Positions 49,751-60,816 of a stretch of 64,000 nucleotides of DNA are shown here, one piece after another. The notes under the pieces were generated by a model. That model saw only the letters and a program-made list of their open reading frames with translations, was not told the origin of the DNA and did not search any database. The stretch is from Brenneria izadpanahii. Its GTDB lineage: Bacteria; Pseudomonadota; Gammaproteobacteria; Enterobacterales; Enterobacteriaceae. The stretch is taken from assembly GCF_017569925.1 (NCBI RefSeq), contig NZ_CP050854.1:3968001-4032000 (forward strand). Direction: 5' to 3'. Positions within the stretch are counted from its first letter, which is position 1. Every line of letters begins with the position of its first letter. The position numbers were made by a program, and so were the translations under genes.

Positions 49751-50482
49751 TTATCCGTTATTACTGATCAACGTACCTTCCTTCTCGCCCATGACGACGC
49801 GACGCAGCGCGCCGGGTTTGTTCATGTTGAAAACGCGGATAGGCAGATTGTGATCGCGCGCCAGCGTAAAAGCGGCCAGATCCATCACTTTCAATTCTCT
49901 CTCCAGCACGTCCTGATAACTCAGCGTTTCATGCAATATCGCGCTAGGATCCTGTACCGGATCGGCGGAATAGACGCCATCCACTTTTGTCGCTTTCAGA
50001 ACAACATCAGCCTCAATTTCGATGCCGCGCAGACAAGCGGCCGAATCGGTGGTGAAGAAAGGATTGCCGGTGCCTGCGGAGAAAATCACCACGCGGTTAT
50101 TACGCAATAGGCTGATGGCTTCCGCCCAGCTGTAATTGTCGCACACGCCATTGAGCGGAATAGCGGACATCAGTCGAGCGTTGACATAAGCGCGATGCAG
50201 CGCATCACGCATCGCCAGGCCATTCATGACCGTCGCCAGCATCCCCATGTGGTCGCCCACTACGCGGTTCATACCCGCTTTAGCCAGGCCTGCGCCACGA
50301 AACAGGTTACCACCGCCGATGACCACACCGACCTGAATGCCCAACTCAACCAGTTCTTTCACTTCCTGAGCCATGCGATCCAAAATGCTCGCATCGATAC
50401 CAAAACCTTCGGTTCCCTGCAGAGCTTCGCCGCTGAGCTTAAGCAGGATTCGTTGATATACGGGTTTTGCATTGGTTGCCAT
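49751..50482 (-). CDS. pyrH: PyrH, UMP kinase
   Basis: The 243-residue product has the amino-acid kinase family blocks [37 protein letters not shown] and [30 protein letters not shown]. It forms UDP from UMP and is essential. It lies between tsf (upstream, beyond a terminator) and frr, the E. coli order rpsB-tsf-pyrH-frr. Confidence 0.98.
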   Translation of the reverse strand: MATNAKPVYQRILLKLSGEALQGTEGFGIDASILDRMAQEVKELVELGIQVGVVIGGGNLFRGAGLAKAGMNRVVGDHMGMLATVMNGLAMRDALHRAYVNARLMSAIPLNGVCDNYSWAEAISLLRNNRVVIFSAGTGNPFFTTDSAACLRGIEIEADVVLKATKVDGVYSADPVQDPSAILHETLSYQDVLERELKVMDLAAFTLARDHNLPIRVFNMNKPGALRRVVMGEKEGTLISNNG

Positions 50483-50593
50483 GGTGTTTTGTCCTACAGG
50501 CTGTCATCGTATTGGGGGTTGTTACTGTCACACTTACCGCTGTTTACCAGAATGTAAACCTCAAATAAATGCACTGAAATTATTTTGGCTGGA

Positions 50594-50629
50594 TAAAAAG
50601 GAACCGCCAAGCGGCGGCCCCCTTTTTTT
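50594..50629 (-). terminator. Terminator downstream of tsf
   Basis: On the minus strand a GC-rich hairpin of GGGGGCCGCC, loop GCTT and GGCGGTTCC, with one mismatch, ends in TTTTT. It begins five bases after the tsf stop. Confidence 0.8.
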
Positions 50630-50633
50630 ATTA

Positions 50634-51491
50634 TTAAGACTGCTTACTCATTGCCGCAACTTCAGCAGCAAAGTCAACTTCAGCTTTCTCAATACCTTCA
50701 CCCACTTCAAAACGGATGAAGCTGATTACGTTAGCTTTGCGCTCTTTCAGCAGATCGCCGACGGTTTTGCTCGGATCCATAACGAAATGCTGGCCGGACA
50801 GAGAGATTTCGCCGGTGAATTTACGCATGCGGCCTTCAACCATTTTTTCTGCGATTTCACGCGGTTTGCCGGATTGCATGGCGATATCCAACTGGATCTG
50901 ATGCTCGCGGGCGACAACGTCAGCCGGAACGTCTTCAGCTTTAACGTATTCCGGTTTGCTGGCGGCGATATGCATGGCGATGTGCTTGATCAGCTCTTCA
51001 TCAGCGCCAGTGGCCGCAACCAGAACGCCGATGCGCGCGCCGTGCAGATATGAACCCAGAATGTCGCCTTCCAGAGTAGCGACGCGGCGGATATTGATGT
51101 TTTCACCAATTTTCGCAACCAGAGCGGTACGTTGGTCTTCGAATTTTGCTTTCAGCGCTTCAACATCAGCGATGCGATCGTTCAGAGCGGCTGCGGCGAC
51201 TTCTTCGCCAAAAGCCTTGAAGCCGGCATCTTTAGCCACGAAGTCAGTTTCGCAGTTCAGCTCAACGATGACGCCAAATTTTCCGTCTGCGGAAATTTTG
51301 GTCAGAATGATACCTTCAGCAGCAACGCGGCCTGCTTTCTTGGCAGCTTTCGCCTGGCCGGATTTACGCATGTTGTCGATAGCCAGCTCGATGTCGCCAT
51401 TCGCTTCAACCAGCGCTTTCTTACATTCCATCATGCCTGCGCCAGTACGCTCACGCAGTTCTTTTACCAGGGCAGCGGTAATTTCAGCCAT
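50634..51491 (-). CDS. tsf: Tsf, elongation factor Ts
   Basis: The 285-residue product (E. coli 283) begins [20 protein letters not shown] and has the TDFVAKD motif and the C-terminal [23 protein letters not shown]. It is the guanine nucleotide exchange factor for EF-Tu. It follows rpsB across a terminator-like hairpin that probably sets the ratio of S2 to EF-Ts. Confidence 0.98.
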   Translation of the reverse strand: MAEITAALVKELRERTGAGMMECKKALVEANGDIELAIDNMRKSGQAKAAKKAGRVAAEGIILTKISADGKFGVIVELNCETDFVAKDAGFKAFGEEVAAAALNDRIADVEALKAKFEDQRTALVAKIGENINIRRVATLEGDILGSYLHGARIGVLVAATGADEELIKHIAMHIAASKPEYVKAEDVPADVVAREHQIQLDIAMQSGKPREIAEKMVEGRMRKFTGEISLSGQHFVMDPSKTVGDLLKERKANVISFIRFEVGEGIEKAEVDFAAEVAAMSKQS

Positions 51492-51527
51492 TATCTTTTC
51501 CTCGGTTATCTCATGGGTGAGATAAGT

Positions 51528-51552
51528 AAAAAAGGGGCCTTAGCAGGCCCCC
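51528..51552 (-). terminator. Attenuator-like hairpin between rpsB and tsf
   Basis: On the minus strand GGGGCCT, loop GCTA and AGGCCCC are followed by TTTTTT. The hairpin lies between two genes that are co-transcribed in E. coli, so partial termination is likely. Confidence 0.75.
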
Positions 51553-51605
51553 TAACCAACATATGTCAATACCTGGTTAATAAGGGCTCGTAGGAGCCAG
51601 TCTTA

Positions 51606-52445
<840 letters not shown>

Positions 52446-52678
52446 TATACACAAAGTGAGTTTAGCTGATTCAGCCGGACATATTAAAAATACTCCAGCC
52501 GGATCACCGGCGCGCTTTATACCATAATTCCCGCCGGGACACCAACTTTTGTTGTCCGCGCCTTCGCGGCCAAATGATAATTTGGCAAGCCAACGGCTGG
52601 GCTGATAACATACGTTATTAATTCGTAACTGACTGACCCTAATTCGTCGTTTAATTCGACACCTGCGGACAATATTTA

Positions 52679-53473
52679 ATGGCAATATCAATCAAAACCC
52701 CTGAAGACATCGAAAAAATGCGCGTAGTCGGCCGCCTGGCGGCTGAAGTATTGGAAATCATCGAGCCCCATGTCGTGCCTGGCGTCAGTACCGCTGAACT
52801 GGATAGGATCTGCCACGACCATATCACTAATAAACAACATGCGGTTTCAGCCTGCTTGGGATATCACGGCTTCCCGAAATCGGTATGTATTTCCGTCAAT
52901 GAAGTGGTTTGCCACGGCATCCCCAGCGAAGAAAAAATTCTGAAAGACGGCGATATCATTAATATTGACGTCACCGTGATCAAAGATGGTTTTCATGGCG
53001 ATACCTCCAAAATGTTCATCGTCGGCAAACCGACGATCCTCGGCGAACGCCTGTGCCGTATTACGCAAGAAAGCCTGTATCTGGCGTTAAAGATGGTGAA
53101 ACCCGGTATTCGCCTGCGTTCGCTGGGCAAAGCAATCCAGAAGTTCGTTGAAGCAAACGACTTTTCCGTCGTCCGTGAATACTGTGGTCACGGCATCGGC
53201 AGAGGGTTCCATGAAGAACCGCAGGTATTGCACTATGATGCCGATGACGGTGGCGTCGTTTTACAGACGGGCATGGCGTTAACCATTGAACCCATGGTCA
53301 ACGCCGGCGACTTCCGCATCCGGACCATGAAAGACGGCTGGACGGTGAAAACCAAAGATCGTAGCCTGTCGGCCCAGTACGAGCATACGATTGTGGTAAC
53401 CGAGAACGGCTGTGAAATAATGACGCTGCGGAAAGACGACACCATTCCCAAGATCATTACGCCTGACGCATAG
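52679..53473 (+). CDS. map: Map, type I methionine aminopeptidase
   Basis: The 264-residue product (E. coli 264) has HGIPSEEKILKDGDIINIDVTVIKDGFHGDTSKMF, with the two metal-ligand Asp residues, GHGIGRGFHEEP and the ligand Glu in MALTIEPMVN. It removes N-terminal Met from nascent proteins. It is divergent from rpsB and upstream of glnD, as in E. coli. Confidence 0.99.
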   Translation: MAISIKTPEDIEKMRVVGRLAAEVLEIIEPHVVPGVSTAELDRICHDHITNKQHAVSACLGYHGFPKSVCISVNEVVCHGIPSEEKILKDGDIINIDVTVIKDGFHGDTSKMFIVGKPTILGERLCRITQESLYLALKMVKPGIRLRSLGKAIQKFVEANDFSVVREYCGHGIGRGFHEEPQVLHYDADDGGVVLQTGMALTIEPMVNAGDFRIRTMKDGWTVKTKDRSLSAQYEHTIVVTENGCEIMTLRKDDTIPKIITPDA

Positions 53474-53662
53474 TATCGAATCTACTTCTATTAAGATTGT
53501 TGACAAAGCGTTACTATCCCGTTGTCCCTGCGGCAGTAGGCAGGGACCGGCTTCTGATGGCGGCCCGGCGCGCAGAAGATCCCCGTTGGCGCGGAAATGA
53601 CTGTTCAGCCATCAAAATGCGGAACAGATATTGGCCCGCTCCACTCCGCTAACTCCCGGCGG

Positions 53663-53740
53663 TTTTTATAGCGGGCGTCCCTGTCCGCCGCCCTTGCGGG
53701 CCGTCGCAAGCGATGTTTAAAATCGTTCCTGACAATCTTT
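53663..53740 (+). repeat. Dispersed repeat copy upstream of glnD
   Basis: The copy runs TTTTTATAGCGGGCGTCCCT, GTCCGCCGCCCTTGC, GGGCCGTCGCAAGCGATG and ends TTTAAAATCGTTCCTGACAA. It is the longest of three related copies in the window. The inverted GCGGGC/GTCCGC part can form a hairpin. The rest of the 282-bp map-glnD gap shows no gene. Confidence 0.7.
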
Positions 53741-53755
53741 TTATGGGCTGCGCAT

Positions 53756-56440
53756 ATGATCGACAAAAACCTTTCGCTAGATATTTCCGCTGAATCCCCT
53801 GCAGTTGCGCAGCCTCCTGAATCGCCTCTGAATTACAGTGACGACATGCTGAATTGCCAGACGCTGAAACAGCGGTTGGAACAATTTCAGCTCTGGCTGG
53901 GCCGCGAGTTTAAATCGGGCGTCAGCGCGGAAACGCTGATCGGCGCCAGAACAGAGTTCATCGATCAACTGTTGCAGCGGCTGTGGCTTTTCTATGGTTT
54001 TGAAAACATTCCACAAACGGCGTTATTGGCCGTCGGCGGCTACGGGCGCGGGGAACTGCATCCGCTATCCGATATCGACGTTCTGATTCTCAGTCAGGAA
54101 AAGCTCAGCGAACAATACTCGCAGCGCGCGGGGGAGTTTATTACCCTGCTGTGGGATCTCAAGCTTGAAGTCGGCCACAGCGTCAGAACGCTGGAAGAGT
54201 GCCTGCAAGAAGGCCGGGCTGATATTTCCGTCGCCACCAACCTGATTGAGTCGCGCATGATATGTGGCGACGTCGCGCTGTTTCTCAATTTGCAAAAACA
54301 GGTGTTCAGCGAAGAATTTTGGCCCTCGCCGAAATTTTTTCCGGCCAAAATCGCCGAGCAGAACGAGCGCCACCGGCATTACCACAGCACCAGCTACAAC
54401 CTTGAACCTGATATCAAAAGCAGTCCCGGTGGATTGCGAGACATTCATACCCTGCTGTGGGTTGCCCATCGCCACTTTGGCGCCACATCTTTGGATGAGA
54501 TGGTCGGTTTTGGTTTTCTGACGGAAGCGGAGCGGAAGGAGCTGAATGACTGCCAAAGTTTTCTGTGGCGTATCCGGTTTGCATTGCATCTGATACTGAC
54601 GCGCTACGACAACCGCCTGCTGTTCGACCATCAGCTTAACGTCGCACAGCTTTTGCAATATCAGGGGGAAGGCAACGTCCCGGTAGAACGCATGATGAAA
54701 GATTTCTACCGCGTAACGGGCCGCGTCAGCGAACTGAATCAAATGCTGCTGCAGCTGTTTGATGAAGCGATCCTCGCGCTGGAAGCCAATGAAAAACCCA
54801 GGGCGATCGACGACGAATTTCAGTTGCGCGGCAACCTGATCGATCTGCGTGATGAAACGTTGTTCGAACGCAAACCTGAAGCGATCATACGCATGTTTTA
54901 CCAGATGGTGCGCAATCCGGAAATTACCGGTATTTACTCCACCACGCTGCGCCAGCTAAGCCATGCCAGACGTCATCTCAGCAGCCCCTTGTGCACTATC
55001 CCGGAAGCCCGGTATCTGTTCATGAACATACTGCGCCATCCGCATGCGGTAAAACGCGCCCTGCTTCCCATGCATCGCCACAGCGTGTTGTGGGCCTATA
55101 TGCCGCAGTGGGGCAACATCGTCGGACAAATGCAGTTTGACCTATTTCACGCCTACACCGTTGATGAGCATACGCTTCGGGTATTACTGAAGCTGGAAAG
55201 CTTCGCCGATGAGAAAAACCGCACGCGCCATCCGCTGTGCGTAGAGCTTTATCCGCGCATCCCCCAACCCGAACTGTTGCTGCTCGCCGCGCTGTTCCAT
55301 GATATCGCCAAAGGCCGCGGCGGCGATCACTCCGAACTCGGCGCGCAGGACGCGTTGGAGTTCGCGGCGCTGCACGGTCTGAATTCACGGGAAGCGCAGC
55401 TGGTTTCCTGGCTGGTGCGGCGCCATTTGCTGATGTCCGTCACCGCTCAACGCCGCGATATCCAGGATCCGGCCGTTATTCAGCAATTCGCCGTCGAAAT
55501 GCAAAGCGAAACGCGTCTACGCTATCTGGTGTGCCTGACCGTCGCGGATATCTGCGCCACCAACGAAACGCTGTGGAACAGTTGGAAACAGAGTCTGTTG
55601 CGCGAACTCTATTTCGCGACAGAAAAACAACTTCGCCGGGGGATGCAAAACACCCCGGATTTACGCGAACACGTTCGTCAGCATCGTTTACAGGCGCTGG
55701 CGCTGCTGCGCATGGATAATGTTAATGAAGACGCGTTGCGCGATATCTGGAGCCGCTGCCGGGCCGACTATTTCCTGCGCCACTCGCCGAGCCAGCTGGC
55801 CTGGCATGCCCGTCATTTGCTGGAGCACGATATCAGTAAGCCGCTGGTGTTAATCAGCCATCAGGCCTGCCGGGGCGGCACGGAAATCTTTATCTGCAGC
55901 CCGGACCGGCCTTATCTGTTCGCCGCGGTGGCCGGTGAGCTGGATCGCCGGAATCTCAGCGTCCATGACGCGCAAATTTTCACCAGCCGCGACGGCATGG
56001 CGATGGATACCTTCATTGTGCTGGAGCCGGACGGCAGTCCGCTGGCGCAGGATCGCCATGAAATGACGCGCTATGCGCTTGAACAAGCGCTGACGCAGCG
56101 TCATTATCAGCCCCCGCGCGTGCGTCGCTCCTCGCCGAAATTACGCCACTTCAGCGTACCGACCGAGGTCAACTTCCTGCCGACCCACACGGACAGACGC
56201 AGCTATATGGAGCTTGTTTCCCTCGATCAGCCGGGGTTGCTGGCTCGCGTCGGCGAAATCTTCGCCGACCTTAATCTATCGCTGCATGGAGCCAGAATTT
56301 CCACCATCGGCGAACGGGTGGAAGATCTGTTTATTCTGGCAGACAGCGATAGACGGGCGCTGAAACCGGAATTACGCGTTAAACTGCAAGAACGGTTGAC
56401 AGAAGCCCTAAACCCAAACGATAAAGTACCATTGAACTAA
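53756..56440 (+). CDS. glnD: GlnD, bifunctional uridylyltransferase/uridylyl-removing enzyme
   Basis: The 894-residue product has the nucleotidyltransferase motif [19 protein letters not shown] (about 93-111), an HD domain with [14 protein letters not shown] (about 514) and two C-terminal ACT domains (from about 705 and 815). It adds UMP to, or removes it from, PII proteins in response to glutamine and so sets the nitrogen status signal. It follows map and precedes dapD by 28 bp. Confidence 0.98.
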   Translation: MIDKNLSLDISAESPAVAQPPESPLNYSDDMLNCQTLKQRLEQFQLWLGREFKSGVSAETLIGARTEFIDQLLQRLWLFYGFENIPQTALLAVGGYGRGELHPLSDIDVLILSQEKLSEQYSQRAGEFITLLWDLKLEVGHSVRTLEECLQEGRADISVATNLIESRMICGDVALFLNLQKQVFSEEFWPSPKFFPAKIAEQNERHRHYHSTSYNLEPDIKSSPGGLRDIHTLLWVAHRHFGATSLDEMVGFGFLTEAERKELNDCQSFLWRIRFALHLILTRYDNRLLFDHQLNVAQLLQYQGEGNVPVERMMKDFYRVTGRVSELNQMLLQLFDEAILALEANEKPRAIDDEFQLRGNLIDLRDETLFERKPEAIIRMFYQMVRNPEITGIYSTTLRQLSHARRHLSSPLCTIPEARYLFMNILRHPHAVKRALLPMHRHSVLWAYMPQWGNIVGQMQFDLFHAYTVDEHTLRVLLKLESFADEKNRTRHPLCVELYPRIPQPELLLLAALFHDIAKGRGGDHSELGAQDALEFAALHGLNSREAQLVSWLVRRHLLMSVTAQRRDIQDPAVIQQFAVEMQSETRLRYLVCLTVADICATNETLWNSWKQSLLRELYFATEKQLRRGMQNTPDLREHVRQHRLQALALLRMDNVNEDALRDIWSRCRADYFLRHSPSQLAWHARHLLEHDISKPLVLISHQACRGGTEIFICSPDRPYLFAAVAGELDRRNLSVHDAQIFTSRDGMAMDTFIVLEPDGSPLAQDRHEMTRYALEQALTQRHYQPPRVRRSSPKLRHFSVPTEVNFLPTHTDRRSYMELVSLDQPGLLARVGEIFADLNLSLHGARISTIGERVEDLFILADSDRRALKPELRVKLQERLTEALNPNDKVPLN

Positions 56441-56468
56441 TTTTCACAATCAGGAAAGAGAAAACAGG

Positions 56469-57296
56469 ATGCATCAACAACTACAAAACGTTATCGAAAG
56501 CGCTTTCGAGCGCCGCGCCGAAATTACGCCGGCAAACGTAGACGCCGTTACTCGTGAGGCGATTAATCAGGTTATCGGCCTGCTGGACAGCGGCAAGCTG
56601 CGCGTCGCAGAAAAAATCAACGGCCAGTGGGTTACACATCAATGGCTGAAAAAAGCCGTGCTGCTCTCTTTCCGCATCAACGATAACCAGGTAATGGAAG
56701 GCGCGGAAACGCGCTATTACGATAAAGTGCCGATGAAATTCGCTGATTACGATGCAGAGCGTTTCCAACGCGAAGGTTTTCGCGTGGTGCCGCCGGCCAG
56801 CGTACGTCAGGGGGCGTTTATCGCTCGCAACACCGTTCTGATGCCTTCTTACGTCAATATCGGCGCTTATGTTGACGAAGGTTCGATGGTTGATACCTGG
56901 GCAACGGTCGGTTCCTGCGCGCAGATCGGTAAAAACGTCCACCTGTCCGGCGGCGTCGGCATCGGCGGCGTTCTGGAGCCATTACAGGCGAACCCGACCA
57001 TCATCGAAGACAACTGCTTTATCGGCGCTCGTTCCGAAGTGGTCGAAGGGGTGATCGTCGAGGAAGGTTCCGTCATCTCGATGGGCGTTTTCATCGGTCA
57101 AAGCACCAAGATCTACGATCGGGAAACCGGTGAAGTTCATTATGGCCGCGTACCTGCGGGTTCCGTCGTCGTCTCCGGCAATCTGCCGTCCAAAGATGGC
57201 AGCTACAGCCTGTATTGCGCGGTTATCGTTAAGAAAGTGGACGCGAAAACCCGCGGTAAAGTGGGTATCAACGAGTTATTGCGCACCATCGACTAA
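56469..57296 (+). CDS. dapD: DapD, tetrahydrodipicolinate N-succinyltransferase
   Basis: The 275-residue product (E. coli 274) has the N-terminal helical domain ([19 protein letters not shown]) and a left-handed beta-helix of hexapeptide repeats ([40 protein letters not shown]). It acts in the succinylase branch of lysine/diaminopimelate synthesis. An AGGAAAG ribosome region precedes the ATG. A clear terminator follows. Confidence 0.99.
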   Translation: MHQQLQNVIESAFERRAEITPANVDAVTREAINQVIGLLDSGKLRVAEKINGQWVTHQWLKKAVLLSFRINDNQVMEGAETRYYDKVPMKFADYDAERFQREGFRVVPPASVRQGAFIARNTVLMPSYVNIGAYVDEGSMVDTWATVGSCAQIGKNVHLSGGVGIGGVLEPLQANPTIIEDNCFIGARSEVVEGVIVEEGSVISMGVFIGQSTKIYDRETGEVHYGRVPAGSVVVSGNLPSKDGSYSLYCAVIVKKVDAKTRGKVGINELLRTID

Positions 57297-57300
57297 ACTG

Positions 57301-57334
57301 AAAATGGCCGGTTATTGTTAACCGGCCATTTTTA
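57301..57334 (+). terminator. Terminator downstream of dapD
   Basis: The perfect stem AATGGCCGGTTA/TAACCGGCCATT with a short loop is followed by TTTTTAT. It lies five bases after the dapD stop and abuts the repeat copy at 57329. Confidence 0.9.
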
Positions 57335-57400
57335 TGGCGGGCTCCCCGCCCGCCGCAAAGGCCGTCGCAAGCGACGTTCAAAATCGCTGCCGGCGATTTC
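57329..57400 (+). repeat. Dispersed repeat copy between dapD and the UPF0325 gene
   Basis: The copy runs TTTTTATGGCGGGCTCCCCG, CCCGCCGC, GGCCGTCGCAAGCGACG and ends TTCAAAATCGCTGCCGGCGA. It shares GGCCGTCGCAAGCGA and AAAATCG with the copy at 53663 and begins in the T run of the dapD terminator. Confidence 0.7.
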
Positions 57401-57494
57401 GTATGCGACCAAAAAATCGTGGGCTATCACAGATGAATCCGGTCGTTTGCCAGTATTCTAGTTGGACTATTTTAAAATCAAAAAAGGTCGCATT

Positions 57495-57884
57495 ATGTAT
57501 GACAATCTGAAAAGCCTCGGCATTACCAATCCAGACGATATCGATCGCTATAGCCTGCGTCAGGAAGCCAGCAACGACATCCTGAAAATTTATTTCCGTA
57601 AGGACAAAGGGGAATTCTTCGCCAAAAGCGTGAAGTTCAAATACCCGCGTCAGCGTAAAACCATCATGGCGGACAATTCGGGCCAGGGATATAAAGAGAT
57701 TAACGAAATCAGCCCTAACTTACGTTATGTCATTGATGAACTTGATCAAATCTGTCAGCATGAGCAGTCGGAAGTCGATCTTAAACGTAAAATTCTTGAT
57801 GACCTGCGCCATCTGGATAGCGTGGTATCGAACAAGATCGCCGAGATCGAAGCCGATCTGGAAAAGCTGACTAAAAATCGCTAA
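57495..57884 (+). CDS. yaeH: UPF0325 family protein YaeH
   Basis: From the ATG at 57495 (AAGG eight bases upstream) the product has 129 residues and matches E. coli YaeH (128): [25 protein letters not shown]..., [16 protein letters not shown] and a C-terminal helical pair. An in-frame ATG at 57462 adds 11 unconserved residues. The function is unknown. In E. coli it also follows dapD. Confidence 0.95.
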   Translation: MYDNLKSLGITNPDDIDRYSLRQEASNDILKIYFRKDKGEFFAKSVKFKYPRQRKTIMADNSGQGYKEINEISPNLRYVIDELDQICQHEQSEVDLKRKILDDLRHLDSVVSNKIAEIEADLEKLTKNR

Positions 57885-57907
57885 TAGTTTGCTGAAACAA
57901 TAACGAC

Positions 57908-57930
57908 AACGGGAGCGTCGCGCTCCCGTT
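57908..57930. terminator. Hairpin between convergent yaeH and yqcA
   Basis: A perfect inverted repeat, AACGGGAGCG/CGCTCCCGTT with loop TCG, lies between two convergent genes. There is no T run, so intrinsic termination is uncertain and the hairpin may protect 3' ends instead. Confidence 0.55.
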
Positions 57931-57936
57931 CCGCAT

Positions 57937-58398
57937 TCAGGCGCGGCGAGCTTCCACCAACGTCAGCCACTGTTCCACCCACGGACAAGAAACGACCTCC
58001 GGTTCGGGGTGCTCAACCGCATCAATTTCCAATATCTCGCCAATGCGCTTGGCGCCCATTTCCTGCAATAGCGCGTCAAAGCGGCGGCCGCCACCGCAGA
58101 AATTCTCATAGCTGCTGTCCCCGAGGGCAATCAATCCATAGTGCAGTTCTGGCTGATACCCCCCCTGTTCGCGCAGAGCGGCGTACAGAGGCGCGATAGA
58201 ATCGGGGAGGTCTCCCTGCCCCGTCGTTGACGTCACCACCAGCACGTCGTGCTCGCGATAGTCCAGAAACGACTCCAGCGACGCATCCTCGTAGACTTTG
58301 ACCTCATGCCCGCGCTCCCTAAGGATATTTTCCGCTTCTTCGGCCACCAGCAGTGCATTCCCGTAGACCGTGCCAACAAAAATACCAATCTGCGCCAT
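57937..58398 (-). CDS. yqcA: YqcA, short-chain flavodoxin
   Basis: The 153-residue product has flavodoxin FMN-binding segments: [16 protein letters not shown] (phosphate loop), [13 protein letters not shown] and [21 protein letters not shown]. It is an electron carrier of the MioC-like class. It is encoded with truC and yqcC in the same direction, as in E. coli. Confidence 0.96.
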   Translation of the reverse strand: MAQIGIFVGTVYGNALLVAEEAENILRERGHEVKVYEDASLESFLDYREHDVLVVTSTTGQGDLPDSIAPLYAALREQGGYQPELHYGLIALGDSSYENFCGGGRRFDALLQEMGAKRIGEILEIDAVEHPEPEVVSCPWVEQWLTLVEARRA

Positions 58399-58438
58399 GA
58401 TTCCCGACTCCCTTTTTTATTTAATACCTGATGAAATG

Positions 58439-59212
58439 CTAGCCGCTATCCTGACCCGACGCCGCCGGAAACTCAACCCTTTCAAAATCAGGGAGAATGC
58501 CCTGCCAACCAAAGCGCGCCATGACTCCCTGCCACGGCGCATCCCAACGCGCCTGCAGCGTGAGATCCTGACCGTCTACCGGATGCGTCAGGCGCAGCCG
58601 GCTCGCATGCAGCATCAGCCGGTTGCAGGAGAAGTGCGTTCCCATGCCGCGGTTCTGCCGCAGATCGCCGTGCGTGCTGTCGCCGATAATCGGATGGCGA
58701 ATATGCGACATATGGCGACGCAGCTGGTGTTTACGCCCGGTTTGCGGCGCCAGCTCCAGCAGGCTATAGCGCGATGTCGGGTAGCGACCAATGGCTACCG
58801 GCATCTCAGCCTGAGCCAACGTTCGGTAATGACTTACCGCCGGCTGCGGAGCTTTATCCGCATTGGCATATTTATCGGCGATTTTATCCAGCTCTTCCGT
58901 CAGCGCGTAGTCAATCACGCCGTCATCCATCACATAGCCGCGGACGACCGCGTGATAGGTTTTCTGCATCTGATGCTGCTCAAACTGTTGAGACAATGAG
59001 CGCGCCACATCACTGGATAAGGCTAACAGCAGTACGCCGGATGTTGGCCGGTCCAGACGGTGAACGGTATAAACTCGCTGACCAATCTGATCGCGCACCG
59101 TCTGCATCACCACCACTTTCTCTTTACGATCCAGCCAACTGCGGTGTACCAGCCAACCGGCGGGTTTATTGACCGCAACCAGATGCCGATCCTGATAAAT
59201 GATCTCAAGCAT
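58439..59212 (-). CDS. truC: TruC, tRNA pseudouridine(65) synthase
   Basis: From the ATG at 59212 the product has 257 residues, with the RluA-family catalytic motif HRLDRPTSGV (Asp54) and the segment GRKHQLRRHMSHIRHPIIGD. It matches E. coli TruC (260), which makes pseudouridine 65 in tRNA(Ile) and tRNA(Asp). The start overlaps the yqcC stop by eight bases. A longer frame to 59260 lies inside yqcC and is not conserved. Confidence 0.96.
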   Translation of the reverse strand: MLEIIYQDRHLVAVNKPAGWLVHRSWLDRKEKVVVMQTVRDQIGQRVYTVHRLDRPTSGVLLLALSSDVARSLSQQFEQHQMQKTYHAVVRGYVMDDGVIDYALTEELDKIADKYANADKAPQPAVSHYRTLAQAEMPVAIGRYPTSRYSLLELAPQTGRKHQLRRHMSHIRHPIIGDSTHGDLRQNRGMGTHFSCNRLMLHASRLRLTHPVDGQDLTLQARWDAPWQGVMARFGWQGILPDFERVEFPAASGQDSG

Positions 59213-59558
59213 CGTTATCGCCGTCAGCGGAATTCGGGTTATTGCCAAACAGCGCGTCAAGTTGGCCGATCCGCATCAGCAGCGGCTCGATATCGGACGG
59301 AGCCCCCTCCAACGCTTCTTCAAAATAGGGCAATAGCGAAAATGCCGCCGGCAACGGCGCGCCGCTATCGAGCAAGGCATGCATACGCGGCAGCAGAACC
59401 CACTGCAGCCATTGCTCGGCGCGCATGGTATCAATGCAGAAAGGCTCATTGCTGGCGAAAGCAGAAGCTTCCGGCGGAGATTGCTGCCAGAAAGGGCTGT
59501 CTCGTAACACGCGTTCGACCTCAAACAAAGACTGACGAACCTGATCCTCTAAACTCAT
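59205..59558 (-). CDS. yqcC: YqcC family protein
   Basis: From the ATG at 59558 the product has 117 residues. The core (SNEPFCIDTMRAEQWLQWVLLPRMHALLDSGAPLP and QLDALF near the end) matches E. coli YqcC (109), an all-helical DUF446 protein of unknown role. The C-terminus carries a short acidic tail (NSADGDNDA). The upstream ATG at 59627 would add 23 residues reaching towards the csrB terminator and is not favoured. Confidence 0.92.
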   Translation of the reverse strand: MSLEDQVRQSLFEVERVLRDSPFWQQSPPEASAFASNEPFCIDTMRAEQWLQWVLLPRMHALLDSGAPLPAAFSLLPYFEEALEGAPSDIEPLLMRIGQLDALFGNNPNSADGDNDA

Positions 59559-59655
59559 GCGTTTTCTCACCATTAAAGCCTGTTGCCGTAGGCGGCAGAG
59601 CATAGCACTGATATTAGTCTCGCCCAAAATTCACATTTTGGTGAACTTCGCAGGC

Positions 59656-59975
59656 AAAAAAATGGGGGTACTGATTGCTCAGTACCCCCGATTCGTTTCA
59701 TAGCTATCCCGCTACACCTTTGCGTCCCTGCTCATCCTTGAAAACTTTTCCTTAGTGGCCTTCCTGACCGACAATCCTTGCTAGCGTCCAACTTTCATCC
59801 TGACTTGCCCATCCTGTATCATCCATGACTCAATTCCTTTAGGCTCCAGCCCCACCTAGACGTCCCGTCCGGCTCTCAATCTCCTTCCTGGAGGTGTCCC
59901 TGACTTCATCCTGAAAATGTATCCATCCTTTAAAACAGCGTTTGGCGAACGGCGCTCAATCCCGCGCAACCGTTT
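59656..59975 (-). ncRNA. csrB: CsrB/RsmB regulatory RNA (CsrA/RsmA antagonist)
   Basis: On the minus strand this stretch carries about 21 GGA motifs, many as CAGGATG, AAGGATG or CAGGGA, the binding sites of CsrA/RsmA. The 3' part, with AAGGAAAAGTT, TCAAGGATGAGCAGGGA, GCGGGATAGC and GAAACGAATCG, lines up with the end of E. coli CsrB. It ends in a perfect terminator at 59656-59689 (GGGGGTACTGA/TCAGTACCCCC plus seven T). The place between yqcC and syd is the same as in E. coli. The 5' end is estimated; the last GGA lies near 59960. The RNA titrates CsrA/RsmA, which in soft-rot bacteria controls exoenzymes and hrpL mRNA stability. Confidence 0.93.
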
Positions 59976-60152
59976 ACCAACTTAAGTAATAAGATGTATT
60001 AATTGTTTGGATTCAGCAAGAGGCAAGTGACAATGTTTATCAATTGTCTTTGGCGCGAAAAGGAAAAATAAATTTAATTGACTAATTAATAATGAAAAAA
60101 TAAACACGCCGCCTGACATAAACACGAAAGTGGAGAGATTTCTTACAGTAAA

Positions 60153-60170
60153 TGTAAGAGATCTCTCACA
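60153..60170. promoter_or_regulatory. UvrY/GacA-type binding site upstream of csrB
   Basis: The sequence TGTAAGAGATCTCTCACA fits the GacA/UvrY box TGTAAG-N6-CTTACA with one mismatch. It lies about 185 bp upstream of the estimated csrB start, comparable to the far-upstream UvrY site of E. coli csrB. A second inverted pair (CTTACA-GTAAA-TGTAAG) overlaps it to the left. It would connect csrB to the BarA-UvrY (GacS-GacA) two-component system. Confidence 0.65.
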
Positions 60171-60197
60171 ACATAGAAAGTGAAACATGATTAATGA

Positions 60198-60746
60198 TTA
60201 GATGGTCACCGGAGTGAGCCGGGAAAGGAAATCAACCAACGTCGGCGCCAGCACCTGATGTTTCTTTGTGCCGAACTCTTCCAAAATCACCTGCCCGGAA
60301 ACATTGGAGAGCGAAACCATCGTCATTTCAGAGTCGGTCGTCGCCACAAACAGCGTCGGAGGCAGCTTTAAACGTTTCTGCGTCAGCAGATGGCCGATCA
60401 GGTTCTCCTGCATACGGGAGAAATCCTCCTCGCTCCAGACCTGTAATAGCACACACGAAACCGATTCGAATTGAGCCGCCATGTCACCGGCATACTGAGC
60501 CGTATAAAACGCATGAATATCCGGGTGCAGGCTGATATCCAACGCACGCTCCACCCCATCCAGCGCGGCGTCGGGCAAAAACGGCTGCGGCAGCCAGAAA
60601 ACCTCGCCGCCCTGACTTTCCGTAATGCACGGGGAAGGAACGCCGTATAACGCTTCGCTGGCGGGCGGATGGCCCGTTTCCTGCCGCCATAGTTCAACAT
60701 AACGCCGGGTAAAGGCCGCTAATGCCTGGGGAACCTCATAATCCAT
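60198..60746 (-). CDS. syd: Syd, SecY-interacting protein
   Basis: From the ATG at 60746 the product has 182 residues (E. coli 181), with [44 protein letters not shown] and the usual C-terminal segment. Syd binds SecY at the cytoplasmic face and can disrupt faulty translocons. An upstream ATG at 60761 would add five residues. It is divergent from queF; the csrB upstream site lies beyond its 3' end. Confidence 0.96.
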   Translation of the reverse strand: MDYEVPQALAAFTRRYVELWRQETGHPPASEALYGVPSPCITESQGGEVFWLPQPFLPDAALDGVERALDISLHPDIHAFYTAQYAGDMAAQFESVSCVLLQVWSEEDFSRMQENLIGHLLTQKRLKLPPTLFVATTDSEMTMVSLSNVSGQVILEEFGTKKHQVLAPTLVDFLSRLTPVTI

Positions 60747-60816
60747 AATTTTTCTCATCATTCTGTTAGTCGAGTTACACTACGCGCCATCAGTTCTTTT
60801 TCATCAAGGTAATCAT

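Noticed and set aside
53621..53647. hrp-box-like site GGAACA-N14-CCACTCC on the plus strand upstream of glnD
   Set aside because: The sixth base of the first block and the last base of the second are off-consensus, the spacer is short, and the downstream gene is a housekeeping nitrogen sensor. It is probably a chance match.
59982..60188. 68-codon minus-strand frame downstream of syd
   Set aside because: It lies in the AT-rich csrB promoter region across the UvrY/GacA box and has no ribosome site or known homolog.
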